Assembly (NCBI GenBank): GCA_023230485.1 | Contig: JALNXG010000013.1 | Location: forward strand, 1-62,375 | Direction: 5' to 3' | DNA: 62,375 bases | Source of the DNA: Melioribacteraceae bacterium | GTDB lineage: Bacteria > Bacteroidota > Ignavibacteria > Ignavibacteriales > Melioribacteraceae | Part shown: in pieces, positions 43,697-53,136 of the stretch | Numbering within the stretch: position 1 is the first letter of the stretch | Layout: the number at the start of each line of letters is the position of its first letter | Notes under the pieces: model-generated | The model's input: the letters and a program-made list of their open reading frames with translations, nothing else | Told to the model about the DNA's origin: nothing | Database searches by the model: none | Program-made: the position numbers and the translations under genes

Positions 43697-45170
43697 ATAT
43701 ATACTTTAGATATTCGTTATCATTAATAATTTCTTTACCTATTAGTTGGTAGCCAGATTTTTCAAACGATTTTATTGAAGATATATTTTCTTCTTTTATA
43801 TATGCTATAATTAAATTTGTATCTGGTTTTAGCTCTTTTAAAATTGACGCTGATTTAATTAACATTTTTGATGCGTACCCTTTTCCTCGATGATCAGGCG
43901 AAATGCTTATCCCTACGACTGCATTATTTTTTTCAATATCATATTTGATCTGTCCAGCCAATTTTTCATCTTTATCCAAAGCTAGTAACAATAGATAGTT
44001 TTTATCCTTAATTCGTTTGCTAAACCATTCTTGATGGTATTCCCATTTTATCGGGGCAGGATTAATTGAATTTTCTCTTACAATAGGTTCGTTGGAAAGA
44101 TCAAACAGATTTTTAGAATCTTCTTCCATTGCTTTTCTAAAACACAATTCTTCTTTTTCGAAATATTTTTCTTTCAAGCGAGCTACAATTCTCTCTACAC
44201 CTTGACCGTCAACATTTCGCATTCCTGAGCAGCTTAATAATACTCTTAAATCTGTATCCGATAACATATCGATTTCATGTTTAATCGATTTTAATAAATC
44301 TTTATCTTCAAATTGGAATTCATTTGTAAGGAAGCTGTTTTTAATCCATCCCTTAACGTTATTCTTCTGATTATCAGCTACAATTACAGCAATAGTAGGT
44401 GTGCCTGTTGATGCAAGTTCATAAAGTGTCTGTCCCGCCGCCGATATAGCTAAATCACTTTTTTTCATAAGCGATCTCATTTTAGCTGCGGATACGACTG
44501 AATGAATTTCAGTTTTGTTATCTTTTAGTTTTTCGAGAGTTTTTAGATTTGTCGCTCCACCTCCGGCAACAACTATTTTTTTTGTATTAGGAAATTCTTT
44601 TTGAAGCATCTTTAAAACTTTAGGAGAGAGATTTTTTAAATCCTGTCCACCGAATGTAATGAGAATAGTTTTAACCTCTTTTTTTATTTTCCTATCGCTC
44701 GTTACCCAAAACTCTTTTCTAAGAGGAATAAAATTAGAACCGAGAAGATATTCTTTCCTCCCTTTTTCAGAATTTTTTTCCTTTCTTGGATAATTAAAAT
44801 GTTCACTTCCGATTGTGCCGTTTATAATTATTCCAGCCGGGTAAATGATTCTTTTATTATCATCAATATAAACCGGTATAGAAACTTTTTTTAATACCAT
44901 TTTATAGAAATTTTCTTTAGCAAGATATGAATCGATTATTGCTATATCATAACTGTTTAATAAATCTAGAGCCGGCTCACCATGTATTAACCAATCGAAT
45001 ATTCTATAATTAGATTTATTAAGAAGTTCTTCTGCACCTTTATCACCATTAACAACTAGCAATGGAGCAAATATTGATTTATCTAACCCTTGATATAAAG
45101 AAAGGCAACGAGTTATATGTCCATAACCCGTCTTCTTAAATCCTTCTGTTATAATAGCTACTTTTATCAT
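43686..45170 (-). CDS. pseG: PseG hydrolase fused to a GNAT acetyltransferase (PseH-like)
   Basis: A 494-residue two-domain enzyme. Residues about 1-325 are PseG: GYGHITRCLSL (His18 the likely catalytic base), ITFGGQDLKNLS, and SAAGQTLYELASTGTPTIAV, removing UDP from UDP-2,4-diacetamido-2,4,6-trideoxy-beta-L-altrose. Residues about 330-494 are a GNAT domain: FRKAMEEDSKNLFDLSNEP, then VVGISISPDHRGKGYASKML with the acetyl-CoA loop RGKGYA, matching PseH, which acetylates the 4-amino group. The fusion joins two consecutive pathway steps. It shares a 4-base ATGA overlap with pseC and 11 bases with pseI. Assignment of the GNAT half to PseH is by analogy. Confidence 0.9.
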   Translation of the reverse strand: MIKVAIITEGFKKTGYGHITRCLSLYQGLDKSIFAPLLVVNGDKGAEELLNKSNYRIFDWLIHGEPALDLLNSYDIAIIDSYLAKENFYKMVLKKVSIPVYIDDNKRIIYPAGIIINGTIGSEHFNYPRKEKNSEKGRKEYLLGSNFIPLRKEFWVTSDRKIKKEVKTILITFGGQDLKNLSPKVLKMLQKEFPNTKKIVVAGGGATNLKTLEKLKDNKTEIHSVVSAAKMRSLMKKSDLAISAAGQTLYELASTGTPTIAVIVADNQKNNVKGWIKNSFLTNEFQFEDKDLLKSIKHEIDMLSDTDLRVLLSCSGMRNVDGQGVERIVARLKEKYFEKEELCFRKAMEEDSKNLFDLSNEPIVRENSINPAPIKWEYHQEWFSKRIKDKNYLLLLALDKDEKLAGQIKYDIEKNNAVVGISISPDHRGKGYASKMLIKSASILKELKPDTNLIIAYIKEENISSIKSFEKSGYQLIGKEIINDNEYLKYIYEF

Positions 45171-46345
45171 TTTATTATTTCTAAAATTTGTTCAGATATA
45201 TATTTAAGATCATCATCATTAAGTGCCGGGTAAATGGGAATCGATATTTCTTGCTTATAAAATTTTTCAGCTATTGGGAAATCTCCCTCGATATATCCAA
45301 ATCTTTCCCTATAATATGGCTGTAAATGAAGCGGTATATAATGCACCTGACAATAAATATTTTTCTCTCTTAATTCTAAAAATATCTCTTCTTTATTTTT
45401 CTTTACCATATCAAAATTTATTCTAAGTGCATATAAGTGATATGCGTGTTTTACGTTTTCTGAAACTTTCGGTGTGATAAATCTTTCGTCAGTCCCAAAT
45501 ATTTTATCATAGTATTGCGCTACTTCTCTTCTGCGCTTGATGAATCGATTTAATTTTCTTAATTGACTTATACCGAGGGCTGATTGCATATCTGTAAGAC
45601 GATAATTAAATCCGGGTAATGGCATCTCGTAATACCATGGTCCATCATTCTTTTCTAATAACGCTTCATCTTTTGTAATTCCGTGCGTGCGAAATGTTCT
45701 TATCCGAGCCGCGAGTTCGTTATCATTAGTTAATACTGCCCCTCCTTCACCTGTTGTGATATGCTTAACAGGATGAAAACTTAGATTAACAGCATCAGAA
45801 TATTGAATAGCATATTTAAGATCATCATTATATTCGGCACCAAGCGCATGGCAAAAATCATTTATTAATTGAAAACCATATTCGTTAGAAAGTGATTTTA
45901 GTTTTTCCCAATCGCACGGATGTCCAGCATAATCAACAGCTACAACAGCCGTTACTTTTATACTTAATTCTTTATAATATTTTAATTTGTCTTCTAATTT
46001 AATTACGTCAATTGTGTAACTAACTTCATCAATATCAACGAAATCGACTGAAGCTCCACAATATATTGCACAATTAGCACTTGCAAGAAATGTGATTGGT
46101 GAAGTAATTACGAGATCATCTTTTCCCCAACCGAGTGCCATACCGATTAAATGTAGTCCGGCAGTTCCATTCGATACAGCGATACAATTATCTGAACCAA
46201 ACGTTCTATTTAATAATTCTTCAAACTCTTCTACTTTCGGTCCTTGTGTGAGCCAATCTGAACGAAGTACATCGATAACAGCTTTTATATCATCTTCTTC
46301 AATCGTTTGTCTGCCGTATGAATAAATTTTATTCAACATGTTCAT
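45167..46345 (-). CDS. pseC: PLP aminotransferase PseC
   Basis: Adds an amino group at C4 of the UDP-4-keto sugar made by PseB. A DegT/DnrJ/EryC1-type aminotransferase of 392 residues: start YGRQTIEEDDIKAVIDVLRS, then GPKVEEFEE, AVSNGTAGLHL, the PLP-lysine segment LSFHPVKHITTGEGGAVLTN, and RLTDMQSALGISQL. This pattern is that of PseC. The first ATG is at 46345, 17 bases inside the end of pseB; a second ATG is at 46339. The ATGA junction with the PseG gene follows. All pse genes here are coupled, so they are probably made in fixed ratio. Confidence 0.93.
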   Translation of the reverse strand: MNMLNKIYSYGRQTIEEDDIKAVIDVLRSDWLTQGPKVEEFEELLNRTFGSDNCIAVSNGTAGLHLIGMALGWGKDDLVITSPITFLASANCAIYCGASVDFVDIDEVSYTIDVIKLEDKLKYYKELSIKVTAVVAVDYAGHPCDWEKLKSLSNEYGFQLINDFCHALGAEYNDDLKYAIQYSDAVNLSFHPVKHITTGEGGAVLTNDNELAARIRTFRTHGITKDEALLEKNDGPWYYEMPLPGFNYRLTDMQSALGISQLRKLNRFIKRRREVAQYYDKIFGTDERFITPKVSENVKHAYHLYALRINFDMVKKNKEEIFLELREKNIYCQVHYIPLHLQPYYRERFGYIEGDFPIAEKFYKQEISIPIYPALNDDDLKYISEQILEIIK

Positions 46346-47354
46346 CTATCAATTTTTTAATATCATCAACAGTTAAGAAATCTTTATTCGTTCCCGAATT
46401 ATATTTAAATCCTGTATCACAGATTTTTCCTTCTTTACCGCTACTTTCTTTTCTAAATTTTTCGGTATCCCAAAGTTTGAGGTTCTCTGCTAATCCAAGT
46501 TGAGCAGAAGGAAGTATTACATAGTAGTTATCAAATTCGATTGTATTCATTGCGTCAGCTTCTGTAATCATCTCTTCATGTACTTTTTCACCTGGACGAA
46601 TACCAACTATCTCAAGACGGCATTCAGGAGCTACTGCCTTTGCTACATCAACAATATTATATGATGGAATTTTCGGTACAAATAATTCACCACCCCACAT
46701 TACATCAAAACAATTAAGAACAAAATCAACCCCCTCTTGCAAGGTAATATTGAAGCGGGTCATCCTATCGTCCGTAATTGGAAGTACACCTTCTTTCCTT
46801 TTCATTTGGAAAAATGGAATCACCGAGCCACGACTACCCATTACATTTCCGTAACGTACAACAGAAAATTTAATATCCTTAGTGCCGCGATAATTATTAG
46901 CGGCAATAAATAATTTATCCGATGTGAGTTTTGTAGCTCCATATAAATTAATCGGAGCAGCGGCTTTATCAGTAGAAAGAGCAATTACTTTTTTTATACC
47001 CGATTCAAAACAAGCATCTATAACATTCTGTCCACCCATGATATTTGTTTTAACTGCTTCGAATGGATTGTATTCCGCAGCGGGCACTTGCTTTAATGCC
47101 GCCGCATGAACAACGATATCAACACCTTCCATTGCTCTAATTAGTCGTTCTTTATCGCGAACGTCCCCTATAAAATAACGCATTAATACATCCGGTTTAC
47201 TGTACTCCGAATTATTCTGCATCTCGAATTGCTTTAGTTCATCACGGCTATAAATAATTATTTTCTTAGGTGTATGTTTTTTTAGAACAGTAGATATAAA
47301 TTTTTTGCCGAATGAACCAGTTCCGCCTGTAATTAATAGTGTCTTATTATTCAT
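46329..47354 (-). CDS. pseB: UDP-N-acetylglucosamine 4,6-dehydratase (inverting)
   Basis: First step of the pseudaminic acid route: converts UDP-GlcNAc to a 4-keto-6-deoxy-L-altro sugar. A 341-residue extended SDR: LITGGTGSFGKKFI near residue 5, the FmlA/PseB-type DVRDKERL, VVHAAALKQVPAAEYNPFEA, and the catalytic STDKAAAPINLYGATK, where Y-x-x-x-K and TDK are the active-site residues. The order matches PseB/FlaA1 closely. It begins the pse block, 6 bases after the gene at 47361, and overlaps pseC by 17 bases. Confidence 0.95.
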   Translation of the reverse strand: MNNKTLLITGGTGSFGKKFISTVLKKHTPKKIIIYSRDELKQFEMQNNSEYSKPDVLMRYFIGDVRDKERLIRAMEGVDIVVHAAALKQVPAAEYNPFEAVKTNIMGGQNVIDACFESGIKKVIALSTDKAAAPINLYGATKLTSDKLFIAANNYRGTKDIKFSVVRYGNVMGSRGSVIPFFQMKRKEGVLPITDDRMTRFNITLQEGVDFVLNCFDVMWGGELFVPKIPSYNIVDVAKAVAPECRLEIVGIRPGEKVHEEMITEADAMNTIEFDNYYVILPSAQLGLAENLKLWDTEKFRKESSGKEGKICDTGFKYNSGTNKDFLTVDDIKKLIDEHVE

Positions 47355-47360
47355 ATTCTC

Positions 47361-48224
47361 TTACTTAATTTTAGTTTTTGGAAAAGCATCTATATAACTT
47401 CTGACGCTTGCATTAAATATTTTTGCATTCAATTCTTCTGCATAATCTTTTATAATAAAATATCCTTTGAATGCTAAATGCAATTTACGGAATATATCGT
47501 GTATCCTGTATTCTTCACCGTCAAGTTTATACATCGGCATTGTAACTTTACCGGCGTCATAAAAATGTTCATGATTAACGGTTGTCTTATTTGTTTCATC
47601 TACTTTAATATCTTCATGCCACGAGTGGTCAGCACCTACTAAAAATATTTCTTTGAATCCCATATTGAGCGAAAGAAAAATCGAAGGCACTAATACATTA
47701 TGCGGACGAGGCATACCGAGATTACTCTTAAACAATAATTGTATCAATGATGTAAACCCTTCTGCAGGTGTGGTATTATAATAAACGATTTTTATTTTTG
47801 TCTGTTCATTTGAAAATTTTTTAAAATTTTCAGATTTTGCAGCAACAGCAGGGACTAACAAAGTCATTTCCCAATTTGTTTTTTCTTTTAGGTTTTGGAA
47901 TACTCTCCAACGCATTTCTTCCCACATCTCAGTTACTACATTTCTAAAAAACTCAGGCGCATTTAAGATATAATATTCGGGCTTGATGGTGGTATAAGAA
48001 TCAGAATTGCAAAACATATTTACTGCCATTCTTTTCTTATCCGAAGAGGTAATAAAATCGAGATTTTCGCTTAATGTATTTTTTAATGAAGGTCCATTGC
48101 CTAATATGACAATACTCTCTTTCTCTTCAGGGAGTGTAATATCAAATTTAGATAATATCAACACCCTTATAAGAGTAAGAATTGAATCTAAAAAGTTCTG
48201 AAATATTTGAGCGGCTTTATCCAT
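47361..48224 (-). CDS. DUF115/GT42-like protein, possible nonulosonic acid transferase
   Basis: A 287-residue protein of uncertain family. It starts with a membrane-proximal helix, then the nucleotide-binding-like VILGNGPSLKNTL near residue 38-50, AVNMFC at about 70 and a late MGFKEIFLVGADHSWHED. This order (GNGPSLK first, then a G-[FY]-K-E-I-[FY]-L-x-G-x-D) occurs in GT42 sialyltransferases of the CstII type and in DUF115/Maf proteins, some of which transfer pseudaminic or legionaminic acid to flagellin. It lies directly beside pseB, between a GT2 gene and the pse block, which suits a nonulosonic acid transferase. The family assignment is a judgement, not proven. Confidence 0.55.
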   Translation of the reverse strand: MDKAAQIFQNFLDSILTLIRVLILSKFDITLPEEKESIVILGNGPSLKNTLSENLDFITSSDKKRMAVNMFCNSDSYTTIKPEYYILNAPEFFRNVVTEMWEEMRWRVFQNLKEKTNWEMTLLVPAVAAKSENFKKFSNEQTKIKIVYYNTTPAEGFTSLIQLLFKSNLGMPRPHNVLVPSIFLSLNMGFKEIFLVGADHSWHEDIKVDETNKTTVNHEHFYDAGKVTMPMYKLDGEEYRIHDIFRKLHLAFKGYFIIKDYAEELNAKIFNASVRSYIDAFPKTKIK

Positions 48225-49138
48225 TATATTTTTGTGAAGAATCCTTTCAGTACATAAAATCGGAAGAGAACTAAATAATAACCTTTTTCTTTCTCTCCTT
48301 TAAATAATTCGCGCAACGCCAATATTAATGAGCCCAAGAACTTGATTTTGAATTCAATAAATTTACTGATTAACGAAAAAATTCCTTTCTTCATTGTTCT
48401 TACTCGTTCGCTCTTTCCAATACCGAGACTTAGCTTTATTACATATTCTTTTGTCGTACGTTCTTTATCAATATTATGCTTTACAACTGCTTCGGGAATA
48501 TAAAGAATCTTTTTGCCGAGTGCAGAAAGTTTTAAGAATATCTCTTTTTCTTCACTAGCTAATCCCACTCTTCCCTTTCTGCCAAGTTCTGTATCAAACA
48601 TACCGATTTCATCAAAAACAGATTTAAGGAAAATCATATTACATCCGACCGGGTAACGACCTTGTGGAAATTGTTTGATTTTATTTCCATAATCAATTTT
48701 TGTTACAAGTCCCCAAAGATATTTAGACATCCATTTAGGTTCAATTCCGGCTTCATATTTAGGAAGTACTTTTCCACCCGCAGAAACTAACTCTTCATCT
48801 GTAACAAAATAAAAATATACTTTCTCCAAATAATCATTTTTCGCTTCGCCATCGTCATCAATAAATATCACTATATTTCCTTTAGCTTCTTTTATACCTC
48901 TATTACGTGCAAAGGATAACCCTTGCTTCCTTTCAATTACATAGGTAACGTTATGTTCTTTATAATTTTCTATGAAACTTTCGCATATCTCGGCGGTGTT
49001 ATCAGTCGAATTATTATTTACGATAACAATCTCGTATAAATCCTTCGATAGCGTTTGATGCACTAATGAAGAAAGACATTCACCGATATATTTTACTCGG
49101 TTATATGTACAGATTATTATGGAGATATATGGTGCCAT
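48224..49138 (-). CDS. GT2 family glycosyltransferase
   Basis: A 304-residue inverting glycosyltransferase of GT-A fold: start ISIIICTYNRVKYIGECLSS, then NNSTDNT and the metal-binding FIDDDGEA near residue 92-99, and a later GLASEEKEIFLKL-type region. The C-terminal 60 residues contain a hydrophobic and basic stretch, suggesting membrane association. It adds a sugar to the lipid-linked glycan; donor and acceptor cannot be told. The stop lies next to the start of the DUF115-like gene (one base shared) and its ATG is next to the stop of the flippase gene. Confidence 0.88.
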   Translation of the reverse strand: MAPYISIIICTYNRVKYIGECLSSLVHQTLSKDLYEIVIVNNNSTDNTAEICESFIENYKEHNVTYVIERKQGLSFARNRGIKEAKGNIVIFIDDDGEAKNDYLEKVYFYFVTDEELVSAGGKVLPKYEAGIEPKWMSKYLWGLVTKIDYGNKIKQFPQGRYPVGCNMIFLKSVFDEIGMFDTELGRKGRVGLASEEKEIFLKLSALGKKILYIPEAVVKHNIDKERTTKEYVIKLSLGIGKSERVRTMKKGIFSLISKFIEFKIKFLGSLILALRELFKGEKEKGYYLVLFRFYVLKGFFTKI

Positions 49139-50629
49139 CTATTTTAATAGCTCTTTTATTGAACTAAATGCCTCTTTAGGGTTTTTCAATTTTTTGTAAA
49201 AATCTTTTAAAGTTTTTATTTCTACCGCTTCATAAAATCCAAGTAAATATAATGCAATCGGATATATAAAAAGGAGAGCAATACTTCCGAAATATTTAAT
49301 TATTCCTGAATCGAAAATTAATAATGAGATTATATAAAAGATAACCCCCGTAATAATAGCTAGCATATATTTTCGATTTTCATAGGGAATAGGATATTCT
49401 TTATTGGCAAAATAAAGCGTGATGAAATGAAATGCCAAAAATGCTATTACTGTATTCAAAGCCGCTGCATACATACCATATTCAGGTATTAACCAAAAAT
49501 TTAATCCAATATTAACTGCCGCAGAAGCTATTGTAATTAGTGCTATGATCATTGATTTTTTTTTTAGAAATAGACTAAGCGAGGCCATATTACGTGTCGC
49601 ACTAAAAATATATCCGAGAACCACCAACGGAATTATTCCTGCGGCTGGATAGTAATCTATATTCAAAGAAAATATTTTTATTACTTCTTCGCTAAATAAG
49701 GATAGGGCTAATCCGACCCATGTAATAATAAAAACAAGGTAAGTCATTAATTTAGAATAATATCTTTTATCACCAGATTTACCGAATTTATCAGCGGCAA
49801 TCGGCAGCAGCGTGAGACTAAAAGGCATTATTAAAAACATATTTAAGATTCCCGCAATTCTGTAACCGAGATCGTATAATCCCACCGTCTCTTTAGTCGT
49901 ATATATATTTAATATATAACGATCGCTTATGTTTAATAATGTAATACCAATAGCACTGAATATTAAGGGCAATCCGAATTTCAATGATTCATTTAGAATA
50001 CTATTATCAAGCTTGATTTGCATCAGCTTAATCATCATCGGCAAAAGAATTAATAAGATAACCGCTTCGCTAATAAAGTAAGAATAAAGCACTCCGATTA
50101 CTTCCATCTTTTGGAAGCCAACAAAATATACAACTAGACCCAGAGTAATTGCAATCTTAAATAATGTTATTAATGTATAGGTGAGCGATTTTTCATCAGC
50201 TCTCAGTTTATATAAGAAGATTGAATTAAAAACTCTAAGAAATATTATAAAAACAAGAATGAGATAATTATCTGATATCATTTTGCCGAGATCAAGAAAA
50301 TGTACCAACGATTTCCCCATTGCAGATCCAACAAATAGAAACAGTAGATTGGCGGCTAAGACCGAACAGAATATTGTAAAGAATGCGGACTTATTTACCT
50401 TGCCGGTTTTATCTTTATTAAAAATAATTATGGAATTTGACTGTCCAAGCGAAAGCACTTCAGTAAGTATTAATAAAGTAACTTCAATTAACCCAAGCAC
50501 ACCAAATTGAGAAAGCGGGATATACATAGTATATAAAGGGAGAGTGATTACTCCGATCGCTTTATATGCAGCATTACCCACACTATATATAGCAGAATGC
50601 TTTAGGAATTTAGCTATTTCATTACGCAT
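49139..50629 (-). CDS. Wzx-like oligosaccharide flippase
   Basis: A 496-residue membrane protein with about 14 helices, of the polysaccharide biosynthesis/MATE-like (MOP) type. The start NEIAKFLKHSAIYSVGNAAYKAIGV and the middle FGLPLIFSAIGITLLNISDRYILNIYT-like segment match the family, in which the second segment includes the conserved NISDR. It flips a completed lipid-linked oligosaccharide across the inner membrane. It overlaps the upstream YfhO gene by 8 bases. No Wzy polymerase was recognised in the window, although the YfhO-family protein could fill a late assembly role. Confidence 0.88.
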   Translation of the reverse strand: MRNEIAKFLKHSAIYSVGNAAYKAIGVITLPLYTMYIPLSQFGVLGLIEVTLLILTEVLSLGQSNSIIIFNKDKTGKVNKSAFFTIFCSVLAANLLFLFVGSAMGKSLVHFLDLGKMISDNYLILVFIIFLRVFNSIFLYKLRADEKSLTYTLITLFKIAITLGLVVYFVGFQKMEVIGVLYSYFISEAVILLILLPMMIKLMQIKLDNSILNESLKFGLPLIFSAIGITLLNISDRYILNIYTTKETVGLYDLGYRIAGILNMFLIMPFSLTLLPIAADKFGKSGDKRYYSKLMTYLVFIITWVGLALSLFSEEVIKIFSLNIDYYPAAGIIPLVVLGYIFSATRNMASLSLFLKKKSMIIALITIASAAVNIGLNFWLIPEYGMYAAALNTVIAFLAFHFITLYFANKEYPIPYENRKYMLAIITGVIFYIISLLIFDSGIIKYFGSIALLFIYPIALYLLGFYEAVEIKTLKDFYKKLKNPKEAFSSIKELLK

Positions 50630-53120
50630 TGTTTTCCGCTGTTTTCTTTTTCTCTTTTACTAATGCGAAAATGAATAGTCCGATTAACAAAATATTCAAA
50701 CCAAATGAAGCATATCTTCCATAAACGAAACTTCCGGGATTATAAACGAACTCGACCTTATGTTCGCCTGTCGGAACTACAATGCCGCGAAAACCATGAT
50801 TAGTTCTGTAAATTTTTGTTTCGTTACCATCAATTAACGCTTTCCACCCCTTTGGATAAAATGTATCACTAAGGAATAAGAAATTATCGCCACTTGCTTT
50901 TACATCTAATTTTATTACTGATTCATCATACTCAATAATTTTTACAAAAGCAGAAGAATCGGGCTTATCAACTTTTAGTTTTTCACCTGAAATAAATGCC
51001 AAATGTATTGGGTCAAATTTATTTTCTTTTATTGCATTCAAGATTTCAACCGGTTCAGCAGTAGCAACTGAATCAATAAAGAATGCTCTCGGAAGTACAT
51101 TATCATTTCTATAAACGAAAGATTTATCGGCAGAATAAATTTTTGTAAATCCTTCAAATGGTACTTCTTGATCGAATGCAAGATATTTCACGTTTGTCAT
51201 TCGCCATAGAGTTGGATTAACCGGTCCCACTACATCCATAATGTCTTGATACGAACGCGGTTTAACTGCCGAGTAACCGCTCATATCTTGTTCAAGGAAA
51301 TAAACATTAAAATTAGAATTTGCCTGAACCGAACCGAGTGCCCCTTGCTTAAAATTCACAATTCTATAAGGGGAAGCATCTTTCTGCTCTTTTATTACGC
51401 TAATATAATCAGGCATTATAAATGTACTCTTAAAGCTTTCGTTATCATCATAATGTGCGCCGCGTGAACCTACTCTGAATAAATCGAACATTGTAAAAAG
51501 AATTAATCCGATAACAAAAAGTTCACGTGAAATCTTTTTCAAAACGAATAAATAAACAGCCCCGAAAGTCAATGTCGCAAGCAGCATATTAATTATTAAA
51601 TCGGTTGTAAACATTGAAGCCATAAAATCATATATCTGTGCATAGCGAGTACCTTTTTCACCTGCGGCTTCAATATGTCCGATAAACCAAGTTTGTATTG
51701 GTGAACTAAGAAGCAGTGAAGCCACAAATAGTCCTGCGAAAAAGAAAAGGCCATTTTTAATAATTTTTTCAATCTTGCGGTCGCCGGAATTTTTGAGTTC
51801 AATAATTTTCATAATGGCAAATCCGGCAAGTATCGGGAATGTCATCTGCATCATCGTAAGTATCATTGAAGGCACTCGGAACTTATCGAAGAACGGTAAG
51901 TAATGAAACATAAAATCAAACAAGAATGAAAAATTTCTTCCGAATGAAGCTATGAGATACAAGACATTTATTAATGCGAGAAAACGAATGAATGGATTTT
52001 TCCAATTAAGTATAATTCCAAGCAAAGCAAGAATGAAAACTACTATTCCCATATACATCGCAACATCCACGAAGGGCATCTGTCCGAAATATGTATTTAC
52101 TTTTACTTCCTGATTATTAGTAATTTGTCCCTGATACATTACATTACCAAATCCATAGTAAGATGGAACGACAAAAGTCATAATCTCCTGAGGCGAGAAT
52201 GACCAGTTTGTGGCATACTCATAAAATTCAGAATCGCTCTGAACTTTGCCGCCCGATTGCTCTAATACACTTTTGGCTGTACGTGTAGAATATGGATTAT
52301 ATTCCCAAAGGGATGCATAGCTATCGGCTGATAGTGACATTGCTATTACAACAGCTGCCGCAAATGCACCTGCTGATTTTAGTAATTGCTTTATCTGTTC
52401 ATTCTCTTTTTTAATTAAATAATGAACAAAATAAAATATGTAATAAACACCTACTGTTAAGAAGATATAATAGATAATCTGTACGTGAGCACCGAGAACG
52501 ACAAAGTGCATAAACGCCGCCATTATTACAAAATCAAGCAGCTTAATTTTTTTATTGAACCGTAAGAGCATCATTAATATAATGGGGAACGCCGCAAGAG
52601 AGATCATTTTTGTAATATGCCCAATCATTATAAAAAGTAAAATACCCGTACTAAAAGCCGTGGAAAGTCCTACAAATAAGCTTGTAAAAAGCCCACCTCC
52701 CACAGACCGCATAAAAAAGAATGATGTAAGTGCAATGAGAATAAGGTTCAAAGTGTTTGCAGCATAATCGACACTAAAGAGCTGACCGAATAAATATTTA
52801 CCGTAAGAATAAATTCCGCCGATAAAATCCCACCATCTAAATTCTGTACCCGTTGCATAAGCAGGCATTCCATAAAACAAATATGGATTCCAAAGAGAAA
52901 AACCTGCTCGATCTTTTTCGACAAAAGTTTTCATGCTTTTAATTGTCACAATATCAGTCGATTGATAAGTTTTACCTCCAAAGTATAATGGAGAGAAATA
53001 AGCTAAAAAGATTATTATGATTAAACCCGCCGCAAATAGATTATGATACTTAGATGGGATATATTTTTCTATTGAAAATGAGGGCTCTTCGATTTTTTTT
53101 CCAACATTCTTTTTTGCCAT
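50622..53120 (-). CDS. YfhO-family large membrane protein
   Basis: An 832-residue membrane protein with about 12-14 helices in the first 550 residues and a beta-rich external C-terminal domain with a final helix near 800-822. The start YHNLFAAGLIIIIFLAYFSP, the short Asp-bearing loop YQSTDIVTIK and NPYLFYGMPAYATG follow the pattern of YfhO/GT-C type glycosyltransferases, which use lipid-phosphate sugars. In Gram-positive bacteria YfhO glycosylates lipoteichoic acid; here it may glycosylate the surface glycan or a protein. The gene sits between a GT4 gene (16 bases) and the flippase (8-base overlap). Family assignment is fairly firm and the substrate is unknown. Confidence 0.82.
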   Translation of the reverse strand: MAKKNVGKKIEEPSFSIEKYIPSKYHNLFAAGLIIIIFLAYFSPLYFGGKTYQSTDIVTIKSMKTFVEKDRAGFSLWNPYLFYGMPAYATGTEFRWWDFIGGIYSYGKYLFGQLFSVDYAANTLNLILIALTSFFFMRSVGGGLFTSLFVGLSTAFSTGILLFIMIGHITKMISLAAFPIILMMLLRFNKKIKLLDFVIMAAFMHFVVLGAHVQIIYYIFLTVGVYYIFYFVHYLIKKENEQIKQLLKSAGAFAAAVVIAMSLSADSYASLWEYNPYSTRTAKSVLEQSGGKVQSDSEFYEYATNWSFSPQEIMTFVVPSYYGFGNVMYQGQITNNQEVKVNTYFGQMPFVDVAMYMGIVVFILALLGIILNWKNPFIRFLALINVLYLIASFGRNFSFLFDFMFHYLPFFDKFRVPSMILTMMQMTFPILAGFAIMKIIELKNSGDRKIEKIIKNGLFFFAGLFVASLLLSSPIQTWFIGHIEAAGEKGTRYAQIYDFMASMFTTDLIINMLLATLTFGAVYLFVLKKISRELFVIGLILFTMFDLFRVGSRGAHYDDNESFKSTFIMPDYISVIKEQKDASPYRIVNFKQGALGSVQANSNFNVYFLEQDMSGYSAVKPRSYQDIMDVVGPVNPTLWRMTNVKYLAFDQEVPFEGFTKIYSADKSFVYRNDNVLPRAFFIDSVATAEPVEILNAIKENKFDPIHLAFISGEKLKVDKPDSSAFVKIIEYDESVIKLDVKASGDNFLFLSDTFYPKGWKALIDGNETKIYRTNHGFRGIVVPTGEHKVEFVYNPGSFVYGRYASFGLNILLIGLFIFALVKEKKKTAENNA

Positions 53121-53136
53121 TTTATCCTCTTAATTC

